Shown here: piece by piece, positions 52,173 through 64,000 of the stretch
Layout of the letters: every line of letters starts with the position of its first letter
Numbering within the stretch: position 1 is the first letter of the stretch
DNA from: Epichloe hybrida
Taxonomy: Eukaryota; Ascomycota; Sordariomycetes; Hypocreales; Clavicipitaceae
Direction of reading: 5' to 3'
DNA: 64,000 nt
Assembly (NCBI GenBank): GCA_019022495.1
Contig: JAFEKR010000002.1
Span: forward strand, 6,138,001-6,202,000
Program-made: the position numbers and the translations under genes
Notes under the pieces: generated by a model
The model's database searches: none
The model's input: the letters and a program-made list of their open reading frames with translations, nothing else
Told to the model about the DNA's origin: nothing

Positions 52173-54160
52173 AAATTCTCTAGCTTATTATATAAGAAAT
52201 ATTTAAACGTAATATCTAGTGAAGAAAAGTTATATATAATAGGCCTAGATACTTTTAATCTCTTTACTTTAGAACTATTAAAGTTATTCTTAAAGGTCTT
52301 AAGAAATTAGGTTACTATTAAGGTTTTAGTTATATAATAGCTTAGAGTTTTGTTAAAGAAGTTATATAAATTCGTGGATTCCCCTATAAGGAATTAGGCT
52401 AAGTTAAAGGACTAGTTATTAGCTACTTTCTTAATAATTTCGAATTTGCTCTTATAACGCTAAATAGAATAATATATATAGATGCGTACAATCTTTAATC
52501 TCTTAATTATAAAACCTAAGTAACTATAGCTCTTACGTATACTAATCTTCTGTTTCCTATACAAGAAATTAGTTAATATTAATCTTATTAAGGGGATTAA
52601 GCATTATATTTAATGCTATATAATCTTTTGCATTATTATTTATACTAAGAGAAACGCCCTAATTTTAAGCGTTTTCTATATAATAAAGGTCTATAGGAAT
52701 GCCTAAGATAACGTGCTCTCTGTTCTTTTATATATAGATTTTATAGCTATTCTATAGTGTAATAAAGTCTGCGAATTTATCTTAGATTATAGGTAAATAA
52801 ATTGCGTTTAATATAATTTAATTTACTTCATTATCTTTAATAAATAATATATATATAGTAAGTTTATTAAAGAATACTATCTAGTAATTAGATACTCCTT
52901 TACATAGCTAATACCACTAGCTTTTAATTCTAATGTTTCTTTTACTTAGCCTATATATATAATAAGAGCTAATGTAATTCCCTTAAGTAAACTAGTAAGA
53001 GATTTAGTTCTTATCCTTATATATAATTATAGCTAGGCTAGCTTATGCTAATATTACTTAAGTAGCTACCTATAATAAAGTCTTAACTCTATAATTAAAT
53101 CTTATAAAAAATAGTTATATTCTAAGGCATTTAATTATATAAAGATACTGCTTTAATATGCTAAGAGTAGTTATAGTAAAGTGACTATAGTAAAACTAAA
53201 TAATATAGCGTAAGTATATATTAATATATACGAACACTTAGATTCTAAATCTCTTTAGCTTCTTATATCTATTAAGGCACTAAAGGAAGTTTAGTCTAGG
53301 TACTAAGAAGTTTATATAATATTAAAAGTTCCTTTCCTAACGCTTTTAAACTTCTTTAGGAAAGACTATATAATAAAAGTTATATAATTGGTTTTATAAG
53401 ACTAGGACTTAGCCCTTTTATTATATATAATAATATAAATATCCTTAACTAAAGCCTTATATTATAAAGGTTTATTTTAAATTAGCTTTAAGGAATTAAA
53501 TTACATCCTATAAAGCAATTTAGCGCTTTTCTTCTATACAAAATTGTCTTTTTATTCTATATTAATAGCGAATTTTACGGATTATATATAGCATATAGGA
53601 TAGCTAGTCTTACGCTTAAAGGTCTTAAAGAATTAATTAATCTAAATAACTATAGGAGAAAAAGTAAAACCATACGTAATAAATTAGTTTATCTGTAATT
53701 TGCGTATGATTTTGCATTTATAAGAAGCCCTATTGCTAAAGCTATGTTTAGAGGGTTTATAAGCTAACTAGTTAATGCCCTTATTACTAAAGAAGCTTAA
53801 TAATAGTTAAATAAATAGTCTCTATAGGAATATCTTATATAAAAAGCTTAGAGATCTCTTTATATAAGGGCTAAAGACATTATATACTTTATAAAGTAAA
53901 TAAAACTCCCTAGGCTTAAAGATAGTAATATAATATATAAAGACTAATACTTTAGCTACCTTATATAAAAAGCTTAGCATTAATCTAATCTAGGATTCAT
54001 TTATAAGAAATCCCATTATTATAAAGGGATTTAATTTGCTTACGAAAGCTCTATAGGTTTTTTCGTGAACGTGGCATAATTATAATATACGAAAAATATA
54101 TTATAAAAATCATAAAATCGCAAAATCGCAAATAAGGGGTTGAGGGATTTTTTTGTTTTG

Positions 54161-54197
54161 GCAGCCCTTTGCGGGACCTCTCTAATGTGCGACCGTA
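54161..54197 (-). repeat. Right terminal inverted repeat of the 4.6-kb element
   Basis: GCAGCCCTTTGCGGG followed by ACCTCTCTAATGTGCGACCGTA, the inverted partner of 49591-49627. It ends 120 bp from the stop codon of the NRPS gene. Confidence 0.85.
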
Positions 54198-54317
54198 TAC
54201 ATGGCTCTTTTATTCCACCAACCCTAAGCCTACTCTGACATTATCGATGATCATTGATGATCATTATCCTCAATGGAAGCGGAGAACCGCAATGGGTTAC
54301 GTACACCGCTCCTTGTT

Positions 54318-57300
54318 CTATCTGATAATAAGTAACTCCGATACTAAACTCTCAGGATAAGTGGTGAGTCGATGGACCATATCCCGGAACAGCGAAAGAA
54401 GCCGATCTGCCACCCCCTGACCAAAGACAGCGCTGGTGAGGATAATCTTCAATACCGTAAGGGAGCTGTCACCCACACTGGGAAATGGTAGGCATGTGAC
54501 CATCGGGTAGGTATGCACCATTTTGAAGTCGTACATCTGAAATTGGCATGGAACATCCCCCGCAAAGGTATAGTCGCTGGCAACGGGCGCACTCAAGTAG
54601 TGGACCGCGGACCCAAGTTCCGTATCGCGGGGCCACGAGGTGCTTTCAATCACCAGATCATCCCAGTCCGCCATGTCACAAGTCATGGTCCGGATGTGTT
54701 GGCGCTGGACCCAATGGAGGAATTCCTTCGCAGTCCAGTCCAGATTCAGAGAGGCTCGGACGGGGACGTAGTTAATGCAAGGCCCGACAGTGCGATCGAT
54801 TCCGGCTATGGCCAGATGGCGGTTCCTCACCAGTTGAGCAAATACCACGTCTTTTGATTGGGTCTGTCGAGCAAGACACAGAGCCCAAGCGGTTTTGATC
54901 ACGGTGGCCATGGTGATGCCTCCCTTGGTGTCGGGCATGGGTATATCACAGGAACTCGTCACCAGCAGCTCGGTACGTGATCTGTCTGTACTCCTGATAT
55001 ACTCGGTGGGTGGGACGAGGTAGGTCATGGAAGACCCTTGCAGTAACTCCCGCCATACCTGGAAGACAGGAGGTGAGCTATGTGCTCTACGGCTGATGAC
55101 ATAGTCAGCGTATTCCAGAGTGGGAAGTGCAGACGACGGCGCTTCATCAAAGGCGGAACGCAGGTCTGCAATCATACATGACACTGCGACACCATCATAC
55201 TGGGCACGCTGGAGTCTCAGCACTGCTGAAAGACGGTCACCTGCTCGTCCCAGTATCATGTAAAGTTGGGTGATCGGAGTACCGAATGATACCGGGACTC
55301 TATCTGCTTCTCGACAGAAGGACTCAGCAACCACCGACGGATCATCTTCATCGGTCCTGATTTCTTGCACCGGCAGATCGAAATCGCGCAGGATGAGCTG
55401 CACGAACGTTTCTCGAAATGGGACGAAAGCAGTGCGAAGGATAGCATGCTTTTGCACGAGGCCAACAACGGCATTTCTAAATGGGATAGGATCAAGTGGC
55501 TGAGAAAAGTGAAGAGCGATGAAATTGGTATGGTGCGAAGCGAGAGATCCTCGTTGGTAGTAAGTGGTAGGGGCGATATTGACAACCTGACTCCTGTCCA
55601 ATTGCCACTGAGCACAGAGTTCGTCCATAGATGCCATGAGGGCATTTGGCGGCGGCGCCAGGAACTGTCCTTGCTTGATCTGTTGTTCCTGGTTTAGGAC
55701 TACAGCCAACTCGGATAATCGTGGGCGCTGAAAGATTGTTGGTACTGAGATCGCCAATCCGTCTTCACGGACTAGTGTTGCTAGGGTCATGGCCGTGAGC
55801 GAGTCCAATCCGAACGTGAACAAGTCTTCGTCTAGCGGGATGCTTTCCGGCGATCTGTGCAACACACGACCTACAAGTTCTTGCAGCCGTGTTTCCAATG
55901 GCGTCGACGGGGCTCGCCCGGTGGCATCAACAATACTATATGCCTCAAGTTCCATTCGGGACAACGAAGCGACGTGGCCACGTAAAAACTTTCGATCGGT
56001 TTTGCCCGTAGGAGCTTTGGGCAAATGGGCCAGCGGCAGAAACACAGTTGGAATCATAAATGATGGCATGGTCTCCCTAAGACTGCAGGATGCTGCGCTG
56101 ATCAGTTCCCGGAAGAGGGGTGAGGGAGGATGAAGGAGACTGCTGATACTGCTTGGTTGTGCATGAGCCGTCTCCTTCTGTAGGATAAAGGCCACCAAGA
56201 TCGTTGAGCTTAAATCCTTGACAGTTTCGACGACTACATGGCTCCCCGGGAAGGCCTGCGAAGCCAGAGCTTCCACTTCCCCTAGTTCAACCCGCTGACC
56301 CCTAATTTTGACCTGATCATCCTTCCGCCCAACGAAAGAAAGACAGCCGTCTAGACCGGCGGAAACCAGGTCTCCGGTTTTGTACAGCCGCGTGGGTGAA
56401 TGCCCACCTCGGAGTCTTGTGAGCCAAGTTGGAGGATCGACAAAGTCAGCAGCTGATCGTTCTGGGTCATTGATATACCCGCGGCTCACAATCGGCCCTT
56501 CCAAGACCAACTCTCCTATCGCGCCGGACGGTGCTAGTAAGTGATGGTTATCACGGTGGACCACCCACGCCACACATCCGTTTGGCTGTCCAATATTTCT
56601 TGGATTATCTGACGGGGTCAGTGGCTCGGACACTGTGCTGACCAAACTGCACTCGGCTGGGCCATAGCCCTGGATGAGGCGCACCTTATCGTGCCAGGTG
56701 GTCAGATCGGTGGATGAGACGGCCTCTCCGGCGAGGACCAATGTCTGCAAGTGGGTAAAATCCTCTGGCTTTACTAGCCGTGCAACCGTGGGCGTTAAAA
56801 GGGCCCAGTTCACCATCATTCGGTTTGCTACTTGCGCAAGGTTGCCGATGCGTTCCTCGTCTGAAGGGATACAGACACAACCTCCTACACGTAGGGTGAG
56901 TAGGACATCTGTAACAGGAATGTCCCAGGCATGCGAGGAAAATTGCAACACGCGAGAGGCAGAGTTAATATACATGCGAGACGGTAGATGCCCTGCGGCC
57001 GTTGCGAGACATGAATGATCGACAATGGCACCCTTGGGTTTTCCCGTTGAGCCTGATGTAAATACCACGTAGGCAGCGTTGCTTCCCTTTGTCACCACTC
57101 TCGGCCAGGTTTGCTGTTGTTCAGCCTGCTCCTGTTCGAGTAACCGATTTGTGACCTCAATCACATGGGACGTGAGGCCTACCGCTTTCGACCGGGTTTG
57201 TGGGGATGCTAAGATCACTGGGGGATTGATTGCTTCACAGATGGTTTGGAGTCGTCCGAGTGGGTGTGAAGCGTCCATTAAGACGAAGGACGCGCCTGAC

Positions 57301-60300
57301 TTTAAGACAGCAAGCATGGCCACAGGGGTCCAACAAGTCTTCTCGAGTAACACCGGAATAGTCATTTCCACCCCGACGCCATGGCCGATGAGTTCCTCCG
57401 CCAGCGACGAGGAGAGCTGATCCAGTCGCCTGTAGGAGAAGTCCCCGTCCCACGCACAGATAGCTGGAGATTCCGGAAATTCAAGACATCGTTGATGGAT
57501 AGTGTAATGTATACAACTGTCGAATGAGGGCACGGCCGCATGATTCCGCCCATAGAGGCCGCTTCTATGTTCCTCATCCAACATCTCGATCTCATTGAGA
57601 CGGAGCTGAGGTTGTCCTAGGACTGTGGCCAGGACATGGCGGAAGGTTTCAGCAATCATCCTGGCATAATTATCACTCAGCCATGATGTGTGATAAGAGA
57701 GCTGTATATGAACCTGGTCCGCGAGCATGAGAACGTTTAATGTGATGGCGTACTGTGGTGGAAGTGTTTGGTTAGCAATGAACTTGATATGGGGCAAGAC
57801 GATAAGGGGAGTAAGACAGCACTTACCTCCGATCGGCTATGTATATCATCACCCACCAGAGTGACGGCAGACGACTTATGGGCCGGCTCCCCCTCTCGCT
57901 GATCATTGAATATTGAAACCAGCGTGTTGAATAACTCCCCTGAAGCCGACCCGATGGAATGCAGTGTTTCGGCTAAGGACTGGTGCTGATGGTCGAGACT
58001 GATCAGAAAGTTGTCATGATACTTCTGCATGACAGAGAGCAGCGTGGCATCATGCGGCAAGCCCACCCGCGCCACCAGCATGTTGAACAACGGGCCTACG
58101 ATATCTTGAACGCCAGCCACAGGCACATGGCGACCAGAAGTCATATAGCCAAAGCAGACCTCGTCCATTGCCGTGTAGCGTTGGACCACCATAGCCCACA
58201 CCACGTGGAGTACACTGGTAAGTGCCAATCGGTGATTCTCGCAGAATTGATTCAGGTCAGCAGTTGCTCCCAGTTGCAGCGTGAAAGCCTCAAAAGGCTG
58301 TTGTGAATCTTGTGCGCCCGCGTTCTTCAAAGTAGGGAATAGACAAGGTGCTGTGCCCTCCATGTACGATTGCCAGTACTCATTTGACTGTATTTGTGAA
58401 TGGCAGTTTTGCAAGTATGCAATGTAGTCCCGGTAGGGTGATGATGCACGAGATGAGGCTAGACGACCTTCGTAGGCCATGGCCAAGTCCCGTCTGATGA
58501 TGAACAAGGAGGCCCCATCGACAAGTGCGTGGTTGATATGCAAACGAACGGTAATCCCGCCCGCACTCGATCGCTTGACTCGGAGATGATGCATAGGCTG
58601 AGAGCAGCCAGTTGATACCGGATTCACTGGCTCCTCCCCTTCGTTGTATACCAGGACCATTGGTGAATGGCTCCTCAGCACTACTTGATCCAAATAGTTT
58701 TCCTTGCAAACATGCAAGAACAAAGTACGAAGAACCGCGTGCCGATCTACCACCTGGGCCCATGCATCACGCAGACGACAGACGTCAACCGGGGCTCTGC
58801 TGATGACCTTCCACTGAATAACTTCTTCGTAATTGCCGGAGTTACGGGCGTGGCTCATGAGAATCCCCCGCTGGATTGGAGAGCACGGATAGATGTCCTC
58901 TACGACCTGGCCTTCTCCGAGTTGCGGTTGGATCTGGATCATATACTCCTCCAGTTGTCCGGGGCCGTAAAAGGAGAATTTGGCTTCTGCGGTGTTGACA
59001 CGCTCTGTTGTAGATGATTCAGGACACTGTACCACCACTGCTGCGGCCGCTAGCTTCTCAATTGTCCGTCGCTTGAAGATATCCTTGACAGTGATCAGGA
59101 TTCCTGTTCTACTACACTGTGCAGCGACCTGCATACAGGTAATCGAGTCTCCCCCCAGTCGGAAGAAGCTGTCGTGGACGCCAATGGTATCAGGAGGGAT
59201 GTTTAGAATACGGGCCCAGATCTTCTGCAGTTCACGTTCGAGACCGCTAGTCGGAGCGACTCTGTTCGTGGAAACATATCCATCCCACTCTTGCCGAGAA
59301 AGAGCTGCGAGAGACCGGGTTATCTCTCCACGGTTGACCTTTCCGCTGACGTCCCGTGGAAAGCGTGAGGTAGGTATGAATAAACTAGGCACCATATACG
59401 AGGGAACTCGGTCCTGGAGTGCGAGCTCGGCAGCGCTTGCGTCAATGAGGAACTGGGGGTTATTAGCTAGTAACAAGAGGCCATGGGCTGTCGTTGCTTG
59501 GTCATCATTTGAACACGATTCGATTGCCACGCTCGAAGAGGAAGTAGGAGTGGCCAATACAAGGGCTACCAGGGCGCTTGACTGAGTATTGGGCACAGTG
59601 ACAATATCAGCGACAACCTGAAGCGCGCCCGGAAAGCAGTTCTGGAGATGGTGCTCGACATCCAGCAGCTCTACTCGTTGGCCGCGGAGCTTGACCTGGG
59701 AATCCTTGCGCCGCACATAGGAGATGGATCCGTCTGGATCGTATCTGACAATGTCGCCAGTTCGGTAAATTCGATTATCTCCGCTACTGCCTCTGAAATC
59801 ATCCAACCAGCCAGGACGGGGAGTGAAAGCTGCAGCAGTTCGTACACGGTCGCCTAGATAGCCCCGAGCGAGAATAGCGCCCTCAATGATTAGTTCACCC
59901 TCAGCCCCGATGGGAACGGGTGGACTCTCTGGATTCTCGGGGTCGACAATCCAGCAGACGCCACCTGTCGTGAAGCCAATATTCCTTGGGTTCCTGGCAT
60001 CTGGATTGATGATGTTGCTGGTGGTACTGATCACACTGCACTCTGTTGGGCCGTAGGCGTTGAACAATTGCACATGAGAAGCCCAGCAGTCAGTTATGCC
60101 TTGATGCATGGGTTCGCCGGCCTGTACCAGCGTTTGCAGGGTCGGCACAGCAGCAGGGGTGAACAGCGGGATAACCGAAGACGTCAACATCGCCCAGTTG
60201 ACGCGCATCTCGACAATACATGTCGCTAGACGGTTGTCCCGGTCAAATGAGGATGGAATGCAGATGCAGCCGCCTGCAAGAAGAGTAATAAAATGCTCCA

Positions 60301-63300
60301 CAATCATTGCATCGAAGCTGTATCCGGCAAATTGAAGGACACGAGAGTCTGCAGTGAACCCCCAGCGATCAATCAGGTGTTTTGAATTGGCTAGAAACGC
60401 TTGATGCTCGATCACCACCACCTTGGGCTTGCCAGTGGTGCCGGATGTGGCGATGCTGTACATGGCATCGGAGGCCATTATGGTGTGGTTCTCGAGAGGC
60501 CGGCTGTGGCTACCAGGTTCTTCAAGGAGAAGCTGCTGATTGATCACTAGAAGGGGAGCCGGTACTTCAAGGTCTGCACCAGATAACCGCAACTTGTCAG
60601 ATGTTAATACCACGGTGGGTTGGACGGTACGACAGACGTCGCGTAGACGGTTGATGGGTTGAGAGGTCTCTAACGTTGTAAAAGCAGCACCCGCTATGAG
60701 CACAGCAAGCTGGGCCACTACTACCCACAAAGACTTCTGCAGATAGATGGCAACGAAGGTATTTGGCCTGACACCAAGGGCGTGGAGGCGGTTGGCAAGT
60801 CCTTTGGCGTAGTCCTCAAGCTCCTTGTACGTCAGGTCACCATCCCACGAATGAATTGCCAATGCCTCCGGTTGCATTTGGGCTTTCGCTTGAACCATTT
60901 GGTGCACACTCAGCTCCAGCCCTGGAGGTAATGTAGAATTCCATGCCTGAAGCTCGTTCCAGTCTCCGGAGCTTAGCCTATCAATGTCTCCAATAGTGGT
61001 GTCTCGGGATCCAATGCCCTGGATCTGTGTTAATATGTGTTGGAACTGGGACAAGATACGTTGCATCTGAGCGTCGGGTACAACCAACTGGTCGTAAATC
61101 GCAGTGACTTCGACTGATCCGGCTAGCAACTTGCACCTGAGTGTCAGAGAATGGCTGCTAAATCTTGTCAACTCGGACAAAAACTCGTGTCGGCTGAACC
61201 AAGCACTCTGAGTCTTGACTGGTTGGTTGGGCTCCACGACAAGCATTGTTTGGAAGCTGCAAGCTGCCGCTGCATTTGGCCCCTGTTGGCGAATTCGCTG
61301 CAAGCCAATTTGCACATACTTCGTTTGCTCCGCTAGGCGGTATTGCAACTCTTCCAGAGCTTCTCTCACGTCCTGGGCCGGATCAAGGGGCACTCGGAGC
61401 GGCGTACTCGCAAAGGTAGGGCCTAACATCCTCTCGATGCCCGCGACTGGCGCACCTCGTCCCGAAGAGATGATTCCGAAAACCACGTCTTGGCTGTTGG
61501 TATAAGTGTGACTGGTGAGGGCCCAGGCTAGTTGTAGCTCGGTTGCAAGCGTCACGTTGTGTTGTGAATTGGTGTGGGCAGTAAGTGTAATTGATTTTGT
61601 GAGTAATGCGCGAGGCTCTGGCTTATAATTGAGATGAGGCAGCGGCGGGAAGTCTACAGGATCCGCGTCCTGTAACTCTGCTTTCCAAAATGAGGCCGCA
61701 GAGTCCACGGTTTCCGTTACATGCTTCACATACCGGTTGAACGGCGGCAGCTGCCGCACAGAGAGCTGGCGATATGCCTGATCAACTTCCGCGAGCAGCA
61801 ATGGCAACGACCAACCGTCGTACAGTGCGTGGTGCATGGCAACAAGTAACCGACTGTTGGTGAGGCACAGCTGGACTAATGGGGTCCCCAGACCAATAGA
61901 GGGCTGGAACTGGGGAGGGAGGTCATCGCTGCTGCTTTCCTCCGACCAGGAGAGCGGCCCTCTTATAACGGCCTGGTAAGGTGCACCGCTGTCCGTCTGA
62001 ATGATGCGCGTGCGAAGAATCGGATGGCCCTCAGAGGTCATTTTCCAAGCCATTTTTAGCCGGGTTGTATCGATATCATCATTGAGAGTGAAGGATTGCA
62101 CCCCTACGTACGCATCTTGGTCATGGGCAGTAGATGCGATGAGACTCTCCTGTAGACTGGTACAAGGATAAATATCCTCAATGTCTCCTACAGCGACACC
62201 ACACTGCTCACTTGCGATTTTCGTGAGCGAGTCTGCATCCCGCGCCAGACTAAAGGGTGCCGGTCCAAGGTCTTCCGGAATTGCTAAAGAAATGTTGGAG
62301 AATGAACTCGATGCTGCGGCCAGGTCCCTTAATTTCGGATGGCGAAATATTTCCTCGTATGTGAGATCACGCAGCCCCTGCTGAGGAGCCAACGCCAAAA
62401 GCTTCATCGCATAGATAGAATCTCCACCTAGGCGGAAGAAATCGCTGTCCGCCTTGATTTTCTCGGGAGAAAGATCCAACACCTGAGCAAAGAGGAGTTG
62501 TAGACGACGCTCAACATCGGTTACCACTATTTCCCCCGGACCTGGTTGCCGCCCGATATGATATAGAGTCTCTCGGGGTAGCGAGAGGGCCAGGGATCTT
62601 AGTTTCTGTCGATCAATCTTTCCGCTCCTGGACATGGGAATATGTCCCACAGGTAGATATATGGTTGGAACCATGTGTCTCGGGAGGATGCTCTGTAACT
62701 TGGTTGCTGCATCGGCGGCTCGGATCTCGAAATCTTGGGTGATTACTTTTACGTCCGGTGACCGGACGGCGTCGTCTTCGTTTTCTAAGTCTGAATGCTC
62801 TGCAGCTGTAATAAATGCGATTACAGAGGTATGACCGGTGAAAGTCACCGCGTCGACGACCACCTTGCAATCCAAAGGAAGTAAAGTCTTGTGGAGCTGG
62901 AATTCAATCTCAGACAGCTCTACTCTCTGCCCGTGTACCTTTACCTGGAGATCTTTCCGGCCGATAAAGTGCACGGATCCATTACTGCCATACTGTACCA
63001 GATCACCCGTTCGATACAGACGTGTATCTTGAGAAGTGCTTGCACGGAAACGGGACAACCATTGTGGAGGAGGGAGGACGAATGGCGAGTCAGGATGAGA
63101 GCATGTTAGGTCGTGGATGTAACCCCTTGCTACGGCTGGTCCTTCGATCATAAGTTCTCCTACTGCGCCAATGGGGGCCAGCTTCTGGTAGTCTCGAGGG
63201 TCCACGATCCAGGAGGCCTGGGACGAAAAAGACCACCCCAGAAAACTGGCCGCAGACTTATCAGCTGGGCCGGAGATCCCGAGCGGGCAAGATTCTGCGG

Positions 63301-64000
63301 GATTATATCCTGTGACTAGATTCTTCGACGCCCACAGCCCGATATCTGAAGTATGAATGGCCTCGCCCCCTAAACACAAAGTCCTGAGCGAAGGAAAGTC
63401 CTTTGGTTGATACATGCGGGCTACCGTGGGTGTAAGGAAAGCCCACGTCGCCTGTAGCTCTCTCATGGCGCCAGGAAGGTCCTCTCTGCGGGCCTTTTCA
63501 GATGGGATTGCTACGGAAGCCCCTGCAGTCAGGGTTGCGAGGGTTTCAAATATGCTGATATCGAACGCATATGATGAAATATGCAGTACGCGGTCGTGTG
63601 GCCGGATATCCAGGGGTTTCAGTGATGCTAGAGCGCATGAAGAGAACGATCGATGTTCAACCACGACCCCTTTCGGCTTCCCAGTGGAACCTGAGGTGAA
63701 GACTGCATACAAGGCATTGCTGGGGCATACATTGGACAAAGGTGCTTGTCGTTCCTGCTCGTCATAACTATCGCCTGTCCATAGATCATTTCCGAGGACA
63801 ATTGTGGTAAGTGCCAATTGTTCTGCCTGCTGGGCATTATTTGCCGTAGTCAATACAACGGTCGATTTTAACAATTGACACATCCCGGTTAGGCGGCCGA
63901 GAGGGTATGAAGGGTCAAGAGCACAGATGGCGCCGCCTGCTTTGATAATGCCCAGCATAGCAACCGGCATCCACTTACAACGATCAAAGCACGCGGTGAC
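54318..64000 (-). CDS. Multimodular nonribosomal peptide synthetase, 3' part (5' end outside window)
   Basis: The frame is open from the window edge to 57827, then a 74-bp intron (57826-57753), then 57752-54318: over 3200 residues. Order: A1 (partial, to about 62,590; FTSGSTGKPKG, GYNPAES, YRTGD, SGKIDR); T1 (FFRLGGDSIY, Ser codon 62,419); C2 (MHHALYDGWS, about 62,190-60,970); A2 (SGTTGKPK, NAYGPTE, YRTGD, SGKVNR; about 60,910-59,320); T2 (FFRLGGDSIT, Ser 59,146); C3 (HINHALVDG, 58,903 across the intron to about 57,600; DIHSRSE-YAITLNVLM restored); A3 (FTSGSTGKPKG, QGYGPAE, YKTGD, TGKTDR; about 57,520-55,955); T3 (FTFGLDSLT, Ser 55,802); and a terminal C-type domain (55,580-54,318) with LQRAQYDG. 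No epimerase, thioesterase or reductase is seen. It assembles a peptide of at least three residues on phosphopantetheine arms in the cytosol. T3 has GLDSL for GGDSI, and the terminal C domain lacks the catalytic His. No RIP damage was noticed in the gene. Confidence 0.93.

Larger units (their letters stand above)
49591..54197. mobile_element. 4.6-kb RIP-degraded element with TIRs and 6-bp target duplication
   Basis: The block is very AT-rich, contains no ORF above 60 codons over more than 4.4 kb on either strand, and is dominated by TA-rich words. This fits RIP, in which CpA is converted to TpA in duplicated DNA. Its ends are inverted repeats: the first 37 bp from each end match at 33 positions (TACGGT.GCAC.TTAGA.AG then CCCGCAAAGGGCTGC). 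TACATG lies immediately outside both ends (49585-49590 and 54198-54203), a perfect 6-bp direct repeat, as expected for a target-site duplication. If the terminal TA is taken as the duplication instead, a Tc1/mariner-type end (CGGT…) is possible, but the size is large for that group. The transposase family cannot be read. Confidence 0.75.

Overview
This window looks like nuclear DNA of a filamentous ascomycete (Pezizomycotina), most likely a Sordariomycete and perhaps Hypocreales. The evidence is short GT-AG introns of 53-210 bp with CTAAC/CTGAC-type branch sites, two Zn2Cys6 regulators, a DHA1 multidrug-type transporter, small secreted cysteine-rich proteins, a fungal multimodular NRPS, and an AT-rich block that looks mutated by repeat-induced point mutation (RIP). 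The species cannot be named from the sequence alone.

Left part (1-24.7 kb), mostly conserved genes. It holds a decayed POT/PTR2 peptide-transporter fragment (-), the cytosolic Fe-S assembly factor CIA2 (-, 2 exons), a nine-exon Zn2Cys6 regulator (+), a conserved mitochondrial-type membrane protein (+, first exon unresolved), a FAD-dependent salicylate-hydroxylase-like monooxygenase (+, 3 exons), a frameshifted alpha/beta-hydrolase relic (+), a second Zn2Cys6 regulator (-, 5 exons), a DHA1 MFS exporter (+) and a secreted HsbA-like protein with a Gly-Gln-Ser repeat tail (+). Introns and intergenic DNA here are unusually rich in A/T homopolymers and microsatellites.

Middle part (25-47.5 kb), accessory in character. 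It holds a divergent APC8/Cdc23 TPR protein (-, 5 exons), three atypical kinase-like proteins (28.6 kb +, 34.2 kb -, 40.1 kb -), a duplicated F-box-like protein (+), a small Cys-rich ORF, a secreted protein (-), a KP4-like secreted cysteine-rich protein (+, 2 exons), an orphan protein with a glycine-rich hydrophobic segment (-) and several decayed reading frames. Two MITE-like elements share one terminal inverted repeat core (ACTAAATGCGCATACCGC-like).

Right part (47.5-64 kb). Gene-free AT-rich DNA leads into a 4.6-kb degenerate element with terminal inverted repeats and a 6-bp target duplication (49,591-54,197). It ends 120 bp downstream of the stop codon of a large NRPS gene (-). The NRPS runs off the right edge, so its 5' end and any cluster partners lie outside. 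The visible order is A(partial)-T-C-A-T-C-A-T-C, and the terminal C domain lacks its catalytic histidine.

All assignments are by eye from translated sequence and remembered family motifs; no database search was run. Splice sites were chosen so that frame and family alignment continue across the junction.
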